NCBI GenBank assembly: GCA_963726775.1
Contig: CAVSDL010000015.1
Coordinates: 62,001-126,000 of the forward strand
Direction of reading: 5' to 3'
DNA from: CAIWHR01 sp963726775
GTDB taxonomy: Bacteria; Pseudomonadota; Gammaproteobacteria; Burkholderiales; Casimicrobiaceae
Length of the DNA: 64,000 nucleotides
In this document: positions 16,879-25,006 of the stretch, in pieces
Numbering within the stretch: the stretch's first letter is position 1
Layout: every line of letters starts with the position of its first letter
Notes under the pieces: model-generated
Databases searched by the model: none
Told to the model about the DNA's origin: nothing
Seen by the model: only the letters and a program-made list of their open reading frames with translations
Made by a program: the position numbers and the translations under genes

Positions 16879-17511
16879 ATGAAAAAGGCTGCCATCGCCG
16901 CAGCCGTATTCGTGCTCGCCGCAGCGGTCAGCGCGCAGGAGCGCCCGGCGCTCGAATTCCTGGCGGTCCCGCTGGGTGCGACGGAGGCAGAGTTCGCGAA
17001 GCAGTCCGGTTCCTTCACCTGCAAGGATGTCCCCCGTACCGAACGCGCAACCGGCGACCGCATTTGCACTTTCGACAAGAGCGCCGAAGTTCTCTGTGCC
17101 GGCAGCGGCAAGACGCAGAAGGGCGCGCCGCGCGAGAAATGTCGCGAGACGATCACAACAGACGTGGAGTATGGCGGCGCAAGAATTACGTGGGGCGCCG
17201 CGGCATTCTACGGAGACAAGCTGGCCAGGGTGACCGTGGAGATCAAACCGGATGACTTTGATCGCGTGATTTCGGCGTTGCAAGCGCAATTCGGCAAACC
17301 CACCAGCACTTCGCATCCCCCGTTTGTAACCCAAAAAGCGGCGCGCGACGAGAACACCATTCTGAAGTGGGTGGTTCCGCCCGGCTCGATCGAGGCTTCG
17401 AAATACGGGCGGAACATCGGCATCTCCGCCGTCACGTTGAGCCTGGATTCGTGGGACGAGGAGTTTGCCCGCAGGAAGGCGCAGCAGAAGCAGGAAGCGA
17501 AGAAGCGCTGA
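16879..17511 (+). CDS. Secreted protein of unknown function
   Basis: The 210-residue product begins with a textbook signal peptide (MKKAAIAAAVFVLAAAVSAQ). The mature part holds four Cys in its first third (TCKDV, RICTF, VLCAG, EKCRE), probably two disulfides, then an alternating strand-helix pattern with FDRVISALQAQFGKPTS, and a Lys/Gln/Arg-rich charged C-terminal tail. No family is recognised; it reads like the many small periplasmic proteins that contain a repeated strand-helix unit. ATG 16879 is chosen for the signal peptide; the frame is open to 16810. Confidence 0.7.
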   Translation: MKKAAIAAAVFVLAAAVSAQERPALEFLAVPLGATEAEFAKQSGSFTCKDVPRTERATGDRICTFDKSAEVLCAGSGKTQKGAPREKCRETITTDVEYGGARITWGAAAFYGDKLARVTVEIKPDDFDRVISALQAQFGKPTSTSHPPFVTQKAARDENTILKWVVPPGSIEASKYGRNIGISAVTLSLDSWDEEFARRKAQQKQEAKKR

Positions 17512-17521
17512 CCAGGCGGTG

Positions 17522-17559
17522 ACCGGTGCGGCGAAAGGCAGCGCTTCCGCCGCACCGGT
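17522..17559. terminator. Perfect 12-bp inverted repeat between convergent genes
   Basis: ACCGGTGCGGCG at 17522-17533 is repeated in inverse at 17548-17559 with a 14-base loop. It lies between the stops of the secreted protein gene and hsp20, so it probably serves as a bidirectional terminator. There is no T-run on either side, so it is not a classical intrinsic terminator. Confidence 0.5.
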
Positions 17560-17580
17560 GCTTCGAGGACTGCCGGGTGG

Positions 17581-18000
17581 TTACTGGATCGTCAGCTTGC
17601 GGCCCACGAGCGCCGGCTTTTTCGCCAGCGTGAGTTCCAGCACGCCGTTCTCGTATCGGGCGGCGCTGGTGGCTTGGTCAAGCTCGGCGGGCAGCGTAAA
17701 GCTGCGGTAGGCACTGCCGTAGTAGCGCTCGCTGTGCAGCAGGCGCTCGCCCTCCTTGGCTTCGGATTCGCGTTTGACTTCGGCGCCGATCGTGACCTGG
17801 TTGCCTTCGATGGAAACCTGGATGTCGTCCTTCCGGACACCGGGAATCTCCGCGTGCACGACGTACGCACCGTTCTTTTCGGCGACGTCCACCTTGATCG
17901 ACACGGGCGACCTTTCGGCGCGCACGGGCTTGAAAAAGCCGCGGAACAGGTCGTCGAATCCGGCTTCGGTGAACGGATCATAGCGGGTCAGGTTGCTCAT
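17581..18000 (-). CDS. Small heat shock protein, Hsp20/alpha-crystallin family
   Basis: This 139-residue ATP-independent chaperone holds unfolded proteins in the cytoplasm. The alpha-crystallin domain runs from about residue 33 (VSIKVDVAEKNGAYVVHAEIPGV) through the conserved GVLELTLAKK motif near the C-terminus; the terminal LTIQ may include the IXI-like tail. The start ATG 18000 has a strong AAAGGAGAT ribosome-binding site. No sigma-32 promoter is clear upstream. Confidence 0.92.
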   Translation of the reverse strand: MSNLTRYDPFTEAGFDDLFRGFFKPVRAERSPVSIKVDVAEKNGAYVVHAEIPGVRKDDIQVSIEGNQVTIGAEVKRESEAKEGERLLHSERYYGSAYRSFTLPAELDQATSAARYENGVLELTLAKKPALVGRKLTIQ

Positions 18001-18228
18001 GGAATCTCCTTTCGCGTTTCGTCAGGGGCAGGCGGAACCCGAACAACTGCGTGGCGCGTTCGGGCGCCGCCTCAGACTCCCATCTGCGGCCTGTCGGGCG
18101 CGTTTCAAGAGCGGCCGATGCTCGCCCGCGCGGGCTTGACGCCGGTCAGCCCGCCGGCCGGCCCGTTCCGGGACGAAGGATTCGCGCGATAATGTTCGTG
18201 CCGCGCCCCTCCACCGAGAGTCTCCGCC

Positions 18229-18633
18229 ATGACCCGCGCCACCCCGCTTCCCGCCGACCGCGTCCGCATCCAGTCCGAACTCGAGGCGCGCCGCGCGGCA
18301 TTGCGCATCGAGGTCAAGGCGCAGCTCGCCGGCAGCGACGACGATCGCGTTGTCGGACTGCGCAATCGGATCAAGGAAAGCGGCGACGAATGGGGCGTCG
18401 CGGACGGTCTGGCCGAACTCGACATCGCCGAAGTTCGCCATGTGCTGGCGGACCTGGCCGAGGTCGAGGCGGCCCTGTCACGGCTGCGCGATGGCAGCTA
18501 CGGGGAATGCCGGGATTGCGGCAAACCAATCGCCCCGGCGCGGCTGTCCGCGTATCCGACTGCGGCGCGCTGTGTCGCCTGCCAGCACGCCTACGAGGTC
18601 AGGGCCGCCGGGCCGGCGTCGACCGCGCGGTAG
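18229..18633 (+). CDS. TraR/DksA-family zinc-finger protein
   Basis: The 134-residue protein has the DksA pattern: a helical coiled-coil part (residues 10-90) followed by a C4 zinc finger with Cys94, Cys97, Cys115 and Cys118. Full-length DksA acts with ppGpp in the secondary channel of RNA polymerase. The coiled coil is short and the tip Asp-x-x-Asp pattern of E. coli DksA is not clear (ADGLAELDIAEV is the nearest), so it belongs to the DksA-like paralogues rather than being the main DksA. Divergent from hsp20, 228 bases away. Confidence 0.85.
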   Translation: MTRATPLPADRVRIQSELEARRAALRIEVKAQLAGSDDDRVVGLRNRIKESGDEWGVADGLAELDIAEVRHVLADLAEVEAALSRLRDGSYGECRDCGKPIAPARLSAYPTAARCVACQHAYEVRAAGPASTAR

Positions 18634-18654
18634 GGCGGCGACGCGGGCGGCTGT

Positions 18655-20712
18655 CTAACGGGACGCCGATTTCGCAGTTCCGCCCGGCGCGTAACGCTTT
18701 AGCCAGGCGAAGAATTCGCGGTACCAGAGCCGCGAGTTCTGCGGTTTCAGGATCCAGTGGTTCTCGTCCGGGAACCAGACGAGCCGCGCGGGCACCTTCT
18801 TCGCCTTCAGCGTGTCGTAGTACTGCAGCGCCTGCGTCGCCGGGACGCGGTAGTCCTGCTCACCGTGAATGACGAGGGTCGGCGTCTTTGCCCGCTTCAC
18901 ATAGTGGTGCGGCGACTGATGCATCACGCGCGCCGGGTCGTCCCAGTGGAACGCGCCCAGCTCGTCGGCAAGGAAATGATAGCCGTCGGTCGCCATCATG
19001 CTCACCCAGTCGTAGCAGCCGGCGTGACAGACGAAGGCCTTGTAGCGGTCGGTCTGGCCATTCATGTACGCGACCATGTAGCCTCCGTAGCTGCCGCCGG
19101 TCGCGGCAAGCCGCGCGCGGTCGATGTAGCCCTGCCGCAGCAGCCAGTCGGTCCCGGCTTCGACGTCGGCGAATTCCTTCGTCCCATAGCACCCGGCGAT
19201 TGTTTCCAGCCACTTCTGGCCGAAACCGGACGAGCCGTGGTAGTTCACGGCGGCGACGACGTAACCCTGACCGGCGAACACCTGCGTGTTCCAGCGGAAG
19301 TGCCAGCTGTCCATATGCGCGGCGTGCGGGCCGCCATGAATGGAATGCAGCAGCGGCCACCTCCGTTTCGAATCGAAGTTCGGCGGATAGGTGATCCACA
19401 TCTGCACGGCGTTGCCGCCCCAGCCCTTGACGGTGACGTCGCGTACCTCGCCGAACGCGTGGCGCGCCAGCAGCGCGCGGTTCAACGTTTCGATCGGCCG
19501 TTCGCCGCTTCCGTCGGCATGGCAGGCGTAGATAGCCGGCGGCTGTGTGGCCGTCGATCGGTCGAAGGCCAGGACGCTGCCGTCGCGGGACTGCGAGAAT
19601 CCGCCGACCGCGCCGCCGGGTACCACCAGCTGCGGCATCGCCGCATCGAGCGCCAGCCGGGCGATCCCCTGCCGGCCGCGGCTCTCCAGCGTGAACAGCA
19701 GCGCGCGGCTGTCGGGCGTCCACGCGACATGTTTCGTCGCGCGATCGAGCGTCGGCGCGAGGCGCCGCATGCGGCGCTCCCGTCGATCCAGCAGGATCAG
19801 GTGGCCCTGGTCGTTGAAGGCGCGTTTGGTGTCGTACGCGTGGAACACGAGCGCGCGGCCATCCGGCGAATATCGGGGATGGGCGTCCGCCGTGCTCGTG
19901 CGTGCCGTCAGCACGCGCTTCCTCCGCGTTGCAAGATCGATGGTGACGATGTCGGTCGGGTTCATCATCTGCGGCTCGGTTGCCAGATCGGCCGTAATTG
20001 CGATCTCGCGCCCGTCCGGCGCGATATCGAAGTCCTCCGCCGACGGATCCCACGGGGGAAGCGCGACGCCGGTTCCGGCGAGCACGTCGCGGCAATGCCC
20101 CGTCGCGACGTTGCAGACGAACACGTGGGGCTCGCGGCCATCGGTGAGCCAATGGTCCCAGAAGCGGAATTCGGAACGCTCCGTGACGTGCGCCGTGACC
20201 TTCGCCTCCTTGCGTTCCTTCGCGCGCTTGCCCTGTTCGGCGTCGGACGCGAGATCGGGCCAGACCCACGACACGAAGGCGAGGCGCTTGCCGTCGGCAA
20301 ACCATTTCGGTGCCGCGCATCCCGTCGCGAGCCGCGTCAGGCGCCGTGCTTCCCCGCCGTCCGGCGCAATGAGATAGAGCTGCGGTGTGTCGTCATCCTT
20401 GCGCTTTGCCGTAAACGCTATCCACTTGCCATCGGGCGCCCATTTCGGATCGCTGTCCTTGTCGCCGGCAGTCAGCATGCGCCCCTTTGCCTGCGCGCCG
20501 CGGCGGCCGGCAAGACCCGTTGGAAAGAGCCACAGCGACGTGCTGCTGTCGTTCGTGTTCATGTCGTAACGGGTCGCCGGGGAACAGGCAAGCGCGCCGT
20601 CGGGCGACACCGTCGGCGTGCCGAGGCGCCGGATCGCCCACAGCGCTTCGACGGTCAGCGGCGGCTTGCGCTTCGCGGAGCGGCTGGTGGCATCGCGCCG
20701 GGATCGGGGCAT
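18655..20712 (-). CDS. S9-family peptidase (acylaminoacyl/dipeptidyl-peptidase type)
   Basis: A 685-residue serine peptidase. Residues 25-420 form a beta-propeller with repeated SPDG/TPDG and WAPDGK blades (for example DSDPKWAPDGKWIAF), residues 430-680 the alpha/beta-hydrolase domain. Nucleophile Ser541 sits in GGSYGGYM, the acid is in VIHGEQDYRVP, and His in DENHWI. No signal peptide is present: the N-terminus is basic (SRRDATSRSAKRK), so it acts in the cytoplasm on peptides. ATG 20712 is chosen over an upstream one because AAGGAAC precedes it. Confidence 0.9.
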   Translation of the reverse strand: MPRSRRDATSRSAKRKPPLTVEALWAIRRLGTPTVSPDGALACSPATRYDMNTNDSSTSLWLFPTGLAGRRGAQAKGRMLTAGDKDSDPKWAPDGKWIAFTAKRKDDDTPQLYLIAPDGGEARRLTRLATGCAAPKWFADGKRLAFVSWVWPDLASDAEQGKRAKERKEAKVTAHVTERSEFRFWDHWLTDGREPHVFVCNVATGHCRDVLAGTGVALPPWDPSAEDFDIAPDGREIAITADLATEPQMMNPTDIVTIDLATRRKRVLTARTSTADAHPRYSPDGRALVFHAYDTKRAFNDQGHLILLDRRERRMRRLAPTLDRATKHVAWTPDSRALLFTLESRGRQGIARLALDAAMPQLVVPGGAVGGFSQSRDGSVLAFDRSTATQPPAIYACHADGSGERPIETLNRALLARHAFGEVRDVTVKGWGGNAVQMWITYPPNFDSKRRWPLLHSIHGGPHAAHMDSWHFRWNTQVFAGQGYVVAAVNYHGSSGFGQKWLETIAGCYGTKEFADVEAGTDWLLRQGYIDRARLAATGGSYGGYMVAYMNGQTDRYKAFVCHAGCYDWVSMMATDGYHFLADELGAFHWDDPARVMHQSPHHYVKRAKTPTLVIHGEQDYRVPATQALQYYDTLKAKKVPARLVWFPDENHWILKPQNSRLWYREFFAWLKRYAPGGTAKSASR

Positions 20713-20729
20713 CGCAGGTTCCTTGTAGG

Positions 20730-20735
20730 TACAAT
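20730..20735 (+). promoter_or_regulatory. Candidate -10 box before the aldo/keto reductase
   Basis: TACAAT is 76 bases before ATG 20811 in the divergent region with the S9 peptidase. On the other strand TAGAAT (20747-20752) could serve the peptidase. Neither has a convincing -35. Confidence 0.3.
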
Positions 20736-20810
20736 GCAAGGTTGCGATTCTAACCTCCGCTCCCTGCCGTCCATGGCGCGGCCGCGCTTGCGACGCATTG
20801 CGATCGACAG

Positions 20811-21797
20811 ATGACGACGATGAACTACCGCCGGCTGGGCGCCTCGGGCCTCAAGGTCAGCGAGCTTTCCCTGGGGTCGTGGGTGACCTACGGCAACCAG
20901 ATGGGCGCGGATATCGCCCGCGAATGCATGGCCGCCGCCTACGATGCCGGCGTCAACTTCTTCGACAACGCCGAAGTCTATGCGCACGGCAAGTCGGAAT
21001 CGATCATGGGCGACGTGCTGCAGAAGATGGGCTGGCGCCGCTCTTCGTATATCGTCTCGACCAAGTTTTTCTGGGGCCTGCACGACGGGCCCAACGAGAA
21101 GAACACGCTGAATCGCAAATACCTCATGCAGGCGATCGACGCGTCGCTCGAACGGCTGCACCTCGACCATGTGGACCTCGTGTTCTGCCATCGCGCCGAC
21201 CCCGACACGCCGATCGAGGAGACCGTCCACGCGATGCACGACATGATCGCGTCGGGAAAGGTGCTGTATTGGGGGACCTCGGAATGGAGCGCCGCGGAAA
21301 TCATGGCGGCGTGGCAGATCGCCGACCGGCACCACCTGCACAAGCCGGTGATGGAACAGCCGCAATACAACCTGCTGCACCGCGAACGCGTCGAGACGGA
21401 GTACGCGCGGCTGTACCGTGACATCGGGCTTGGAACGACAACGTGGAGCCCGCTCGCCTCGGGCCTGCTGACCGGCAAGTACAACGACGGCATCCCGCCG
21501 GGTTCGCGCGGCACGGTCAAAGGCTACGAGTGGCTCGCCGAGCGGCTCACCGATCCCGCGAAAATCGCCGTCGCGAAACGGCTCGGTCCGATCGCTGCGG
21601 ATCTCGGCTGCAAGCTGGCGCAGCTGTCGCTCGCGTGGTGTCTCAAGAACCCGAATGTCTCGACCGTGATCACCGGCGCAAGCCGTCCGGTCCAGGTGGT
21701 CGAGAACCTGCACGCGCTTGACGTCGTCGGCAAGCTCACGCCCGACGTGATGGCGCGGATCGAAGCCGCGCTTGCGCCGGGCGCACGCGAGGGGTAG
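20811..21797 (+). CDS. Aldo/keto reductase, voltage-gated K+ channel beta-subunit-like
   Basis: This 328-residue NADPH-dependent oxidoreductase reduces aldehydes or ketones. The tetrad is complete: Asp52 (FFDNAEVYA), Tyr57, Lys85 (VSTKFF) and His127 (VFCHRAD). The sequence MNYRRLGASGLKVSELSLG and the run WGTSEWSAAEI place it in the AKR branch that includes Kv-beta subunits and E. coli YghZ. The C-terminal part has GASRPVQVVENLHAL. The actual substrate is unknown. ATG 20811 and 20820 are both possible. The VIT transporter gene follows after 6 bases. Confidence 0.9.
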   Translation: MTTMNYRRLGASGLKVSELSLGSWVTYGNQMGADIARECMAAAYDAGVNFFDNAEVYAHGKSESIMGDVLQKMGWRRSSYIVSTKFFWGLHDGPNEKNTLNRKYLMQAIDASLERLHLDHVDLVFCHRADPDTPIEETVHAMHDMIASGKVLYWGTSEWSAAEIMAAWQIADRHHLHKPVMEQPQYNLLHRERVETEYARLYRDIGLGTTTWSPLASGLLTGKYNDGIPPGSRGTVKGYEWLAERLTDPAKIAVAKRLGPIAADLGCKLAQLSLAWCLKNPNVSTVITGASRPVQVVENLHALDVVGKLTPDVMARIEAALAPGAREG

Positions 21798-21803
21798 CGC
21801 ACG

Positions 21804-22850
21804 ATGTCCAACCCGCTCGAAAGCTGGCACGAGGAGCAGCGCTCGGCGTTTCTCTACCGCGTTTGCGCCGAGGCCGAGTCCGGCACGACGCGCGCCGAAC
21901 TGTTCCGTCGCCTCGCCGGCGAAGCCGAGGCGCAGGCCGCGATCTGGCGCGCGCAGCTCACGGCACGCGGTCATGCGGCACCGACACCGTACTTGCCGGA
22001 CGCGCGCACGCGGTTCGTGGCAACGCTCGTGCGCCGTCTGGGGCCGCGCCGGATCAAGAGCGTGCTGGCGGCGATGAAGGTGCGCGGCATGGCGGTCTAC
22101 GGCACATCGCTCGCGCGCGACTCCGGTCACGCGCCGCCGGTCCAGGGTTCCGGCGTGGAACACCGGCACCGCGGCCTCGGCGGCGGCGGCAACCTGCGTG
22201 CCGCCGTGTTCGGCGTCAACGACGGCCTCGTCTCCAACGCAAGCCTGATTCTGGGCGTCGCCGGCGCGAGCCCGGACCCGCACGTCGTGCTGCTCACCGG
22301 CGTCGCGGGCATGTGCGCCGGCGCATTCGCGATGGCCGCCGGCGAATATGTCTCCGTGCGCTCGCAGCGCGAACTGTTCGAATACCAGATCGGCCTCGAG
22401 CGCGATGAACTGAAGGAGTACCCGGAAGCCGAGGCTCAGGAACTGGCGCTGATCTACGAGGAGAAGGGCTTGCCGCGGAAGGAGGCCGAGCGCCTCGCCA
22501 GGAAGATCGTGGCCGATCCCGAGCACGCGCTCGACACGCTCGCGCGCGAAGAGCTGGGACTCAACCCCGACGAACTGGGCTCGCCGTGGGGTGCGGCGAT
22601 TGCGTCGTTCCTTTCGTTCGCGGCAGGCGCGCTGCTGCCGCTCGCGCCATTCGTGCTGTCGCCCGGCCCGCTTGCGCTGCCCGTCGCTGTCGGCGTCACC
22701 GCGTGCGCCCTGTTCGTCGTCGGCGCGCTGCTGTCGCTTTTCACCGGGCGCAACGCGTTCTACTCCGGTGCGCGGATGATGTTGCTGGGCGGCGTCGCTG
22801 GCGCCGTGACCTACGCGATCGGCAGACTTGCCGGCGTCTCGCTCGGATAA
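21804..22850 (+). CDS. VIT1/CCC1-family metal transporter with N-terminal ferritin-like segment
   Basis: The 348-residue inner-membrane protein has a soluble N-terminal segment (about 1-120) and a C-terminal VIT1/CCC1 transporter domain that carries Fe2+ or Mn2+. GVNDGLVSNASLILGVAGA is the family signature in the first helix, followed by GAFAMAAGEYVSVRSQREL, a cytoplasmic metal-binding helical region rich in Glu (FEYQIGLERDELKEYPEAEAQELALIYEEKG), and three more membrane segments. The N-terminal segment resembles a rubrerythrin/ferritin-like helix pair, but the di-iron ExxH motif reads EAEAQ, lacking its His. Co-directional with the aldo/keto reductase and rlmI; gaps of 6 and 15 bases. Confidence 0.88.
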   Translation: MSNPLESWHEEQRSAFLYRVCAEAESGTTRAELFRRLAGEAEAQAAIWRAQLTARGHAAPTPYLPDARTRFVATLVRRLGPRRIKSVLAAMKVRGMAVYGTSLARDSGHAPPVQGSGVEHRHRGLGGGGNLRAAVFGVNDGLVSNASLILGVAGASPDPHVVLLTGVAGMCAGAFAMAAGEYVSVRSQRELFEYQIGLERDELKEYPEAEAQELALIYEEKGLPRKEAERLARKIVADPEHALDTLAREELGLNPDELGSPWGAAIASFLSFAAGALLPLAPFVLSPGPLALPVAVGVTACALFVVGALLSLFTGRNAFYSGARMMLLGGVAGAVTYAIGRLAGVSLG

Positions 22851-22865
22851 CGCGCGAACTCGTGC

Positions 22866-24077
22866 ATGTCGAAGTCGATGCCGCGCGGCCGTGGCGCAAC
22901 GCTGCGGCTCAAGCCGGGGCGCGATAAATCGCTGAAGCAGCGGCACCCGTGGATCTTCTCGGGCGCGATCGACAGGGTTGACGGGGATCCGGGGAGCGGC
23001 GACACGGTCGCTGTGCTCGCCGACGACGGCAAGCTGCTGGCTCGCGCCGCGTATTCGCCGGCATCGCAGATTCGGGCACGCGTCTGGACGTTCGATGCGT
23101 TGGACGAAATCGACGGCGCGTTCTTCGCCCGCCGCATCGAGCGCGCCGTCGCGGTCCGGGTGCCCATGCAGGATGCGCGGCATACAGGGTGCCGGCTGAT
23201 CCACGGCGAGTCGGACGGGCTGCCCGGCGTCATCGCCGACCGCTACGGCGACACGATCGTGCTGCAGCTTTCGGCCGCCGGCGCCGAGCGGTGGCGCGAG
23301 GCGATCGTTGTCGCGCTGGTCGCGGCGACGGGCGCCGCATGCGTCTACGAGCGCTCCGACGCCGACGTGCGCGGCCTCGAGGGTCTCGCGCCGCGCACCG
23401 GCATCGTTTACGGGGCGCTGCCCGATGCGGTCATGCTGACCGAGGGTGCCCTCGCGTACCGGGTCGACGTCGTTTCCGGCCAGAAAACCGGCTTCTACCT
23501 CGACCAGCGCGACAGCCGCAAAGCGGTGCGCGCGCTCGCGGCGGATCGCGAGACCCTGAACGTCTTCTGCTACACGGGCGGCTTCACGATGGCGGCGCTC
23601 GCCGGTGGCGCGAAAAGCGTCCTGTCGATCGACAGCTCCGGCGAGGCGCTCGCGCTCGCGCGGGAGAATCTCGCGCGCAATGCCGAGCTCTCCGGCAACC
23701 GGGCCGAATGGCGGGACGCGGACGCCTTCGCGGAGCTCCGCAAATTGCGCGACGCGGCGGCGGCCTTCGACCTCATCGTGCTCGACCCGCCGAAGTTCGC
23801 GCCGACGGCCGCGCACGCGGAGCGCGCGGCACGCGCCTACAAGGACGTCAACCTCTGGGCGCTGAAGCTGCTGCGCCCCGGTGGGTTGCTGGCGACGTTC
23901 TCCTGTTCGGGCGGGATTGACGCCGGCCTCTTTCGCAAGATCGTCGCGGGCGCGGCGCAGGACGCGTCCGCGGACGCCGCGGTCATCGGCAGGTTCGGCC
24001 CCGCGGCCGACCATCCGGTCGCGCTGGCCTTCCCCGAGGGCGACTACCTGAAAGGCCTGCTGATCAGAAAGTTGTAG
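22866..24077 (+). CDS. rlmI: 23S rRNA cytosine-5 methyltransferase, RlmI type
   Basis: This 403-residue enzyme uses SAM to methylate a cytosine of 23S rRNA (C1962 in E. coli numbering). An N-terminal PUA domain (residues 10-80: RLKPGRDKSLKQRHPWIFSGAI) binds RNA, a middle beta domain follows, and the Rossmann-fold methyltransferase begins near 210 (YLDQRDSRKAV, NVFCYTGGFTMAAL, motif IV LDPPKFAP). The catalytic Cys lies in FSCSGG near residue 350. ATG 22866 starts 15 bases after the VIT gene. Confidence 0.92.
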   Translation: MSKSMPRGRGATLRLKPGRDKSLKQRHPWIFSGAIDRVDGDPGSGDTVAVLADDGKLLARAAYSPASQIRARVWTFDALDEIDGAFFARRIERAVAVRVPMQDARHTGCRLIHGESDGLPGVIADRYGDTIVLQLSAAGAERWREAIVVALVAATGAACVYERSDADVRGLEGLAPRTGIVYGALPDAVMLTEGALAYRVDVVSGQKTGFYLDQRDSRKAVRALAADRETLNVFCYTGGFTMAALAGGAKSVLSIDSSGEALALARENLARNAELSGNRAEWRDADAFAELRKLRDAAAAFDLIVLDPPKFAPTAAHAERAARAYKDVNLWALKLLRPGGLLATFSCSGGIDAGLFRKIVAGAAQDASADAAVIGRFGPAADHPVALAFPEGDYLKGLLIRKL

Positions 24078-24228
24078 GTCCCGGTCGGCGGCAGCCGTCC
24101 GGCGCCCGAGCGCCCGCAGGCGCGGAGGCCCGCAGCCAGGGGCGAGATTATCCTCGGACGTACGGCGAACCCCGAGCGAGGGCACGACAAAGTCTGCGGG
24201 GCGTGCAGCCTGATGGACGGGCGTCGGA

Positions 24229-24267
24229 CAAAACAAGGCCCCAGCCGGTTGCCCGGTGGGGCCTTGT
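24229..24267 (-). terminator. Rho-independent terminator of psiF
   Basis: An 11-bp perfect stem (24233-24243 with 24257-24267, ACAAGGCCCCA and its complement) with a 13-base loop. On the minus strand it is followed by TTTTG, so it ends transcription of the psiF-like gene. It may also stop transcripts from rlmI on the other strand. Confidence 0.75.
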
Positions 24268-24324
24268 CAGTCGCGGCCGGATGGACAGGAGGTCACCGGG
24301 CCGTGTTCGGCTGATCGTCGGGCG

Positions 24325-24729
24325 TCATCCCTTGAGGCAATCGCTCATGAACTTCTTGCGATCGTCACCCTTCATGTCGCCGGCCTTGGTATTGCAGGCC
24401 TTCATCTTGTCCTGCTGAGTCATCTTCGCCGGCGGCTCGTCCTTGCCGGACAGGCAGGTACTCATGAACGCCTTGCGCTCGTCGCCCTTCTTGCCCTCGG
24501 CCTTGGCGTTGCAGGCGGTCATCCGTTCCTGCTGCGTCATCTTCGCCGGCGGCTCGTCCTTGCCGGACAGGCAGGTGCTCATGAACGCCTTGCGCTCGTC
24601 GCCGCTCTTGCCCTGGGCCTTGGCATTGCAATCCTTCATCCGCTCCTGCTGCGGATTGTCGGCGGCAAAGGCGGGGCTTGCGGCAATGGCGAAGGCGCCG
24701 GCAATCGCCAGGGCAAGCAGTCGTTTCAT
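24325..24729 (-). CDS. psiF: PsiF-family periplasmic protein with three repeats
   Basis: Signal peptide (residues 1-22, ending AFA) followed by three PsiF repeats of 39 residues, each of the type QQERMKDCNAKA...ERKAFMSTCLSG with two Cys. E. coli PsiF, a phosphate-starvation-inducible protein of unknown function, has two such repeats. Repeats 1 and 2 are almost identical also at the DNA level (period 117 bases, compare 24421 and 24538), so an internal duplication is recent or kept by gene conversion. No Pho box is clear upstream. A strong terminator lies downstream at 24229. Confidence 0.85.
   Translation of the reverse strand: MKRLLALAIAGAFAIAASPAFAADNPQQERMKDCNAKAQGKSGDERKAFMSTCLSGKDEPPAKMTQQERMTACNAKAEGKKGDERKAFMSTCLSGKDEPPAKMTQQDKMKACNTKAGDMKGDDRKKFMSDCLKG
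24418..24605. repeat. 117-base tandem repeat inside psiF
   Basis: The run starting at 24421 recurs at 24538 with only a few changes over about 65 bases (CATCTTCGCCGGCGGCTCG onwards). It encodes the PsiF repeat boundary. A third, more diverged copy covers the end of the gene. Confidence 0.8.
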
Positions 24730-24906
24730 TCAGGGCTCCTCGATGACGGGTCGACGGGGTCGAAGCAAAAACGGCTACGGTGGCTGTACGGCCGGGGCGG
24801 CGCCGGACCGGGACCCGACGGGCAAGAAGCAGTCTACGGCATGGGAAACGCGCGAAGCAACGATTTCGCGGCCGTCCGCGGGGACGCTGTCTCAATTTCG
24901 GCTAAT

Positions 24907-25006
24907 GCATTGCAACATGGGTCGTGGCACAATGAGGGGCTCGGTGCCGATAATATTGTAACAAGCTGTATTTATTGAAGTTTCACTATCAATCCTGGCC
25001 CTTCCG
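24907..25006 (+). promoter_or_regulatory. AT-rich leader before the DAHP synthase gene
   Basis: The bases at about 24950-24990 are strikingly AT-rich for this genome (GATAATATTGTAACAAGC and TGTATTTATTGAAG follow one another). This is where a promoter for the DAHP synthase gene at 25007 is expected; GATAAT at 24952 is a candidate -10. No operator is recognisable. Confidence 0.4.

Noticed and set aside
20655..24236. A very long open frame on the minus strand opposite the aldo/keto reductase, VIT and rlmI genes
   Set aside because: Its protein is low-complexity, rich in Arg, Ala, His and Gly, with no recognisable domain; it is an antisense shadow of three convincing genes in GC-rich DNA.
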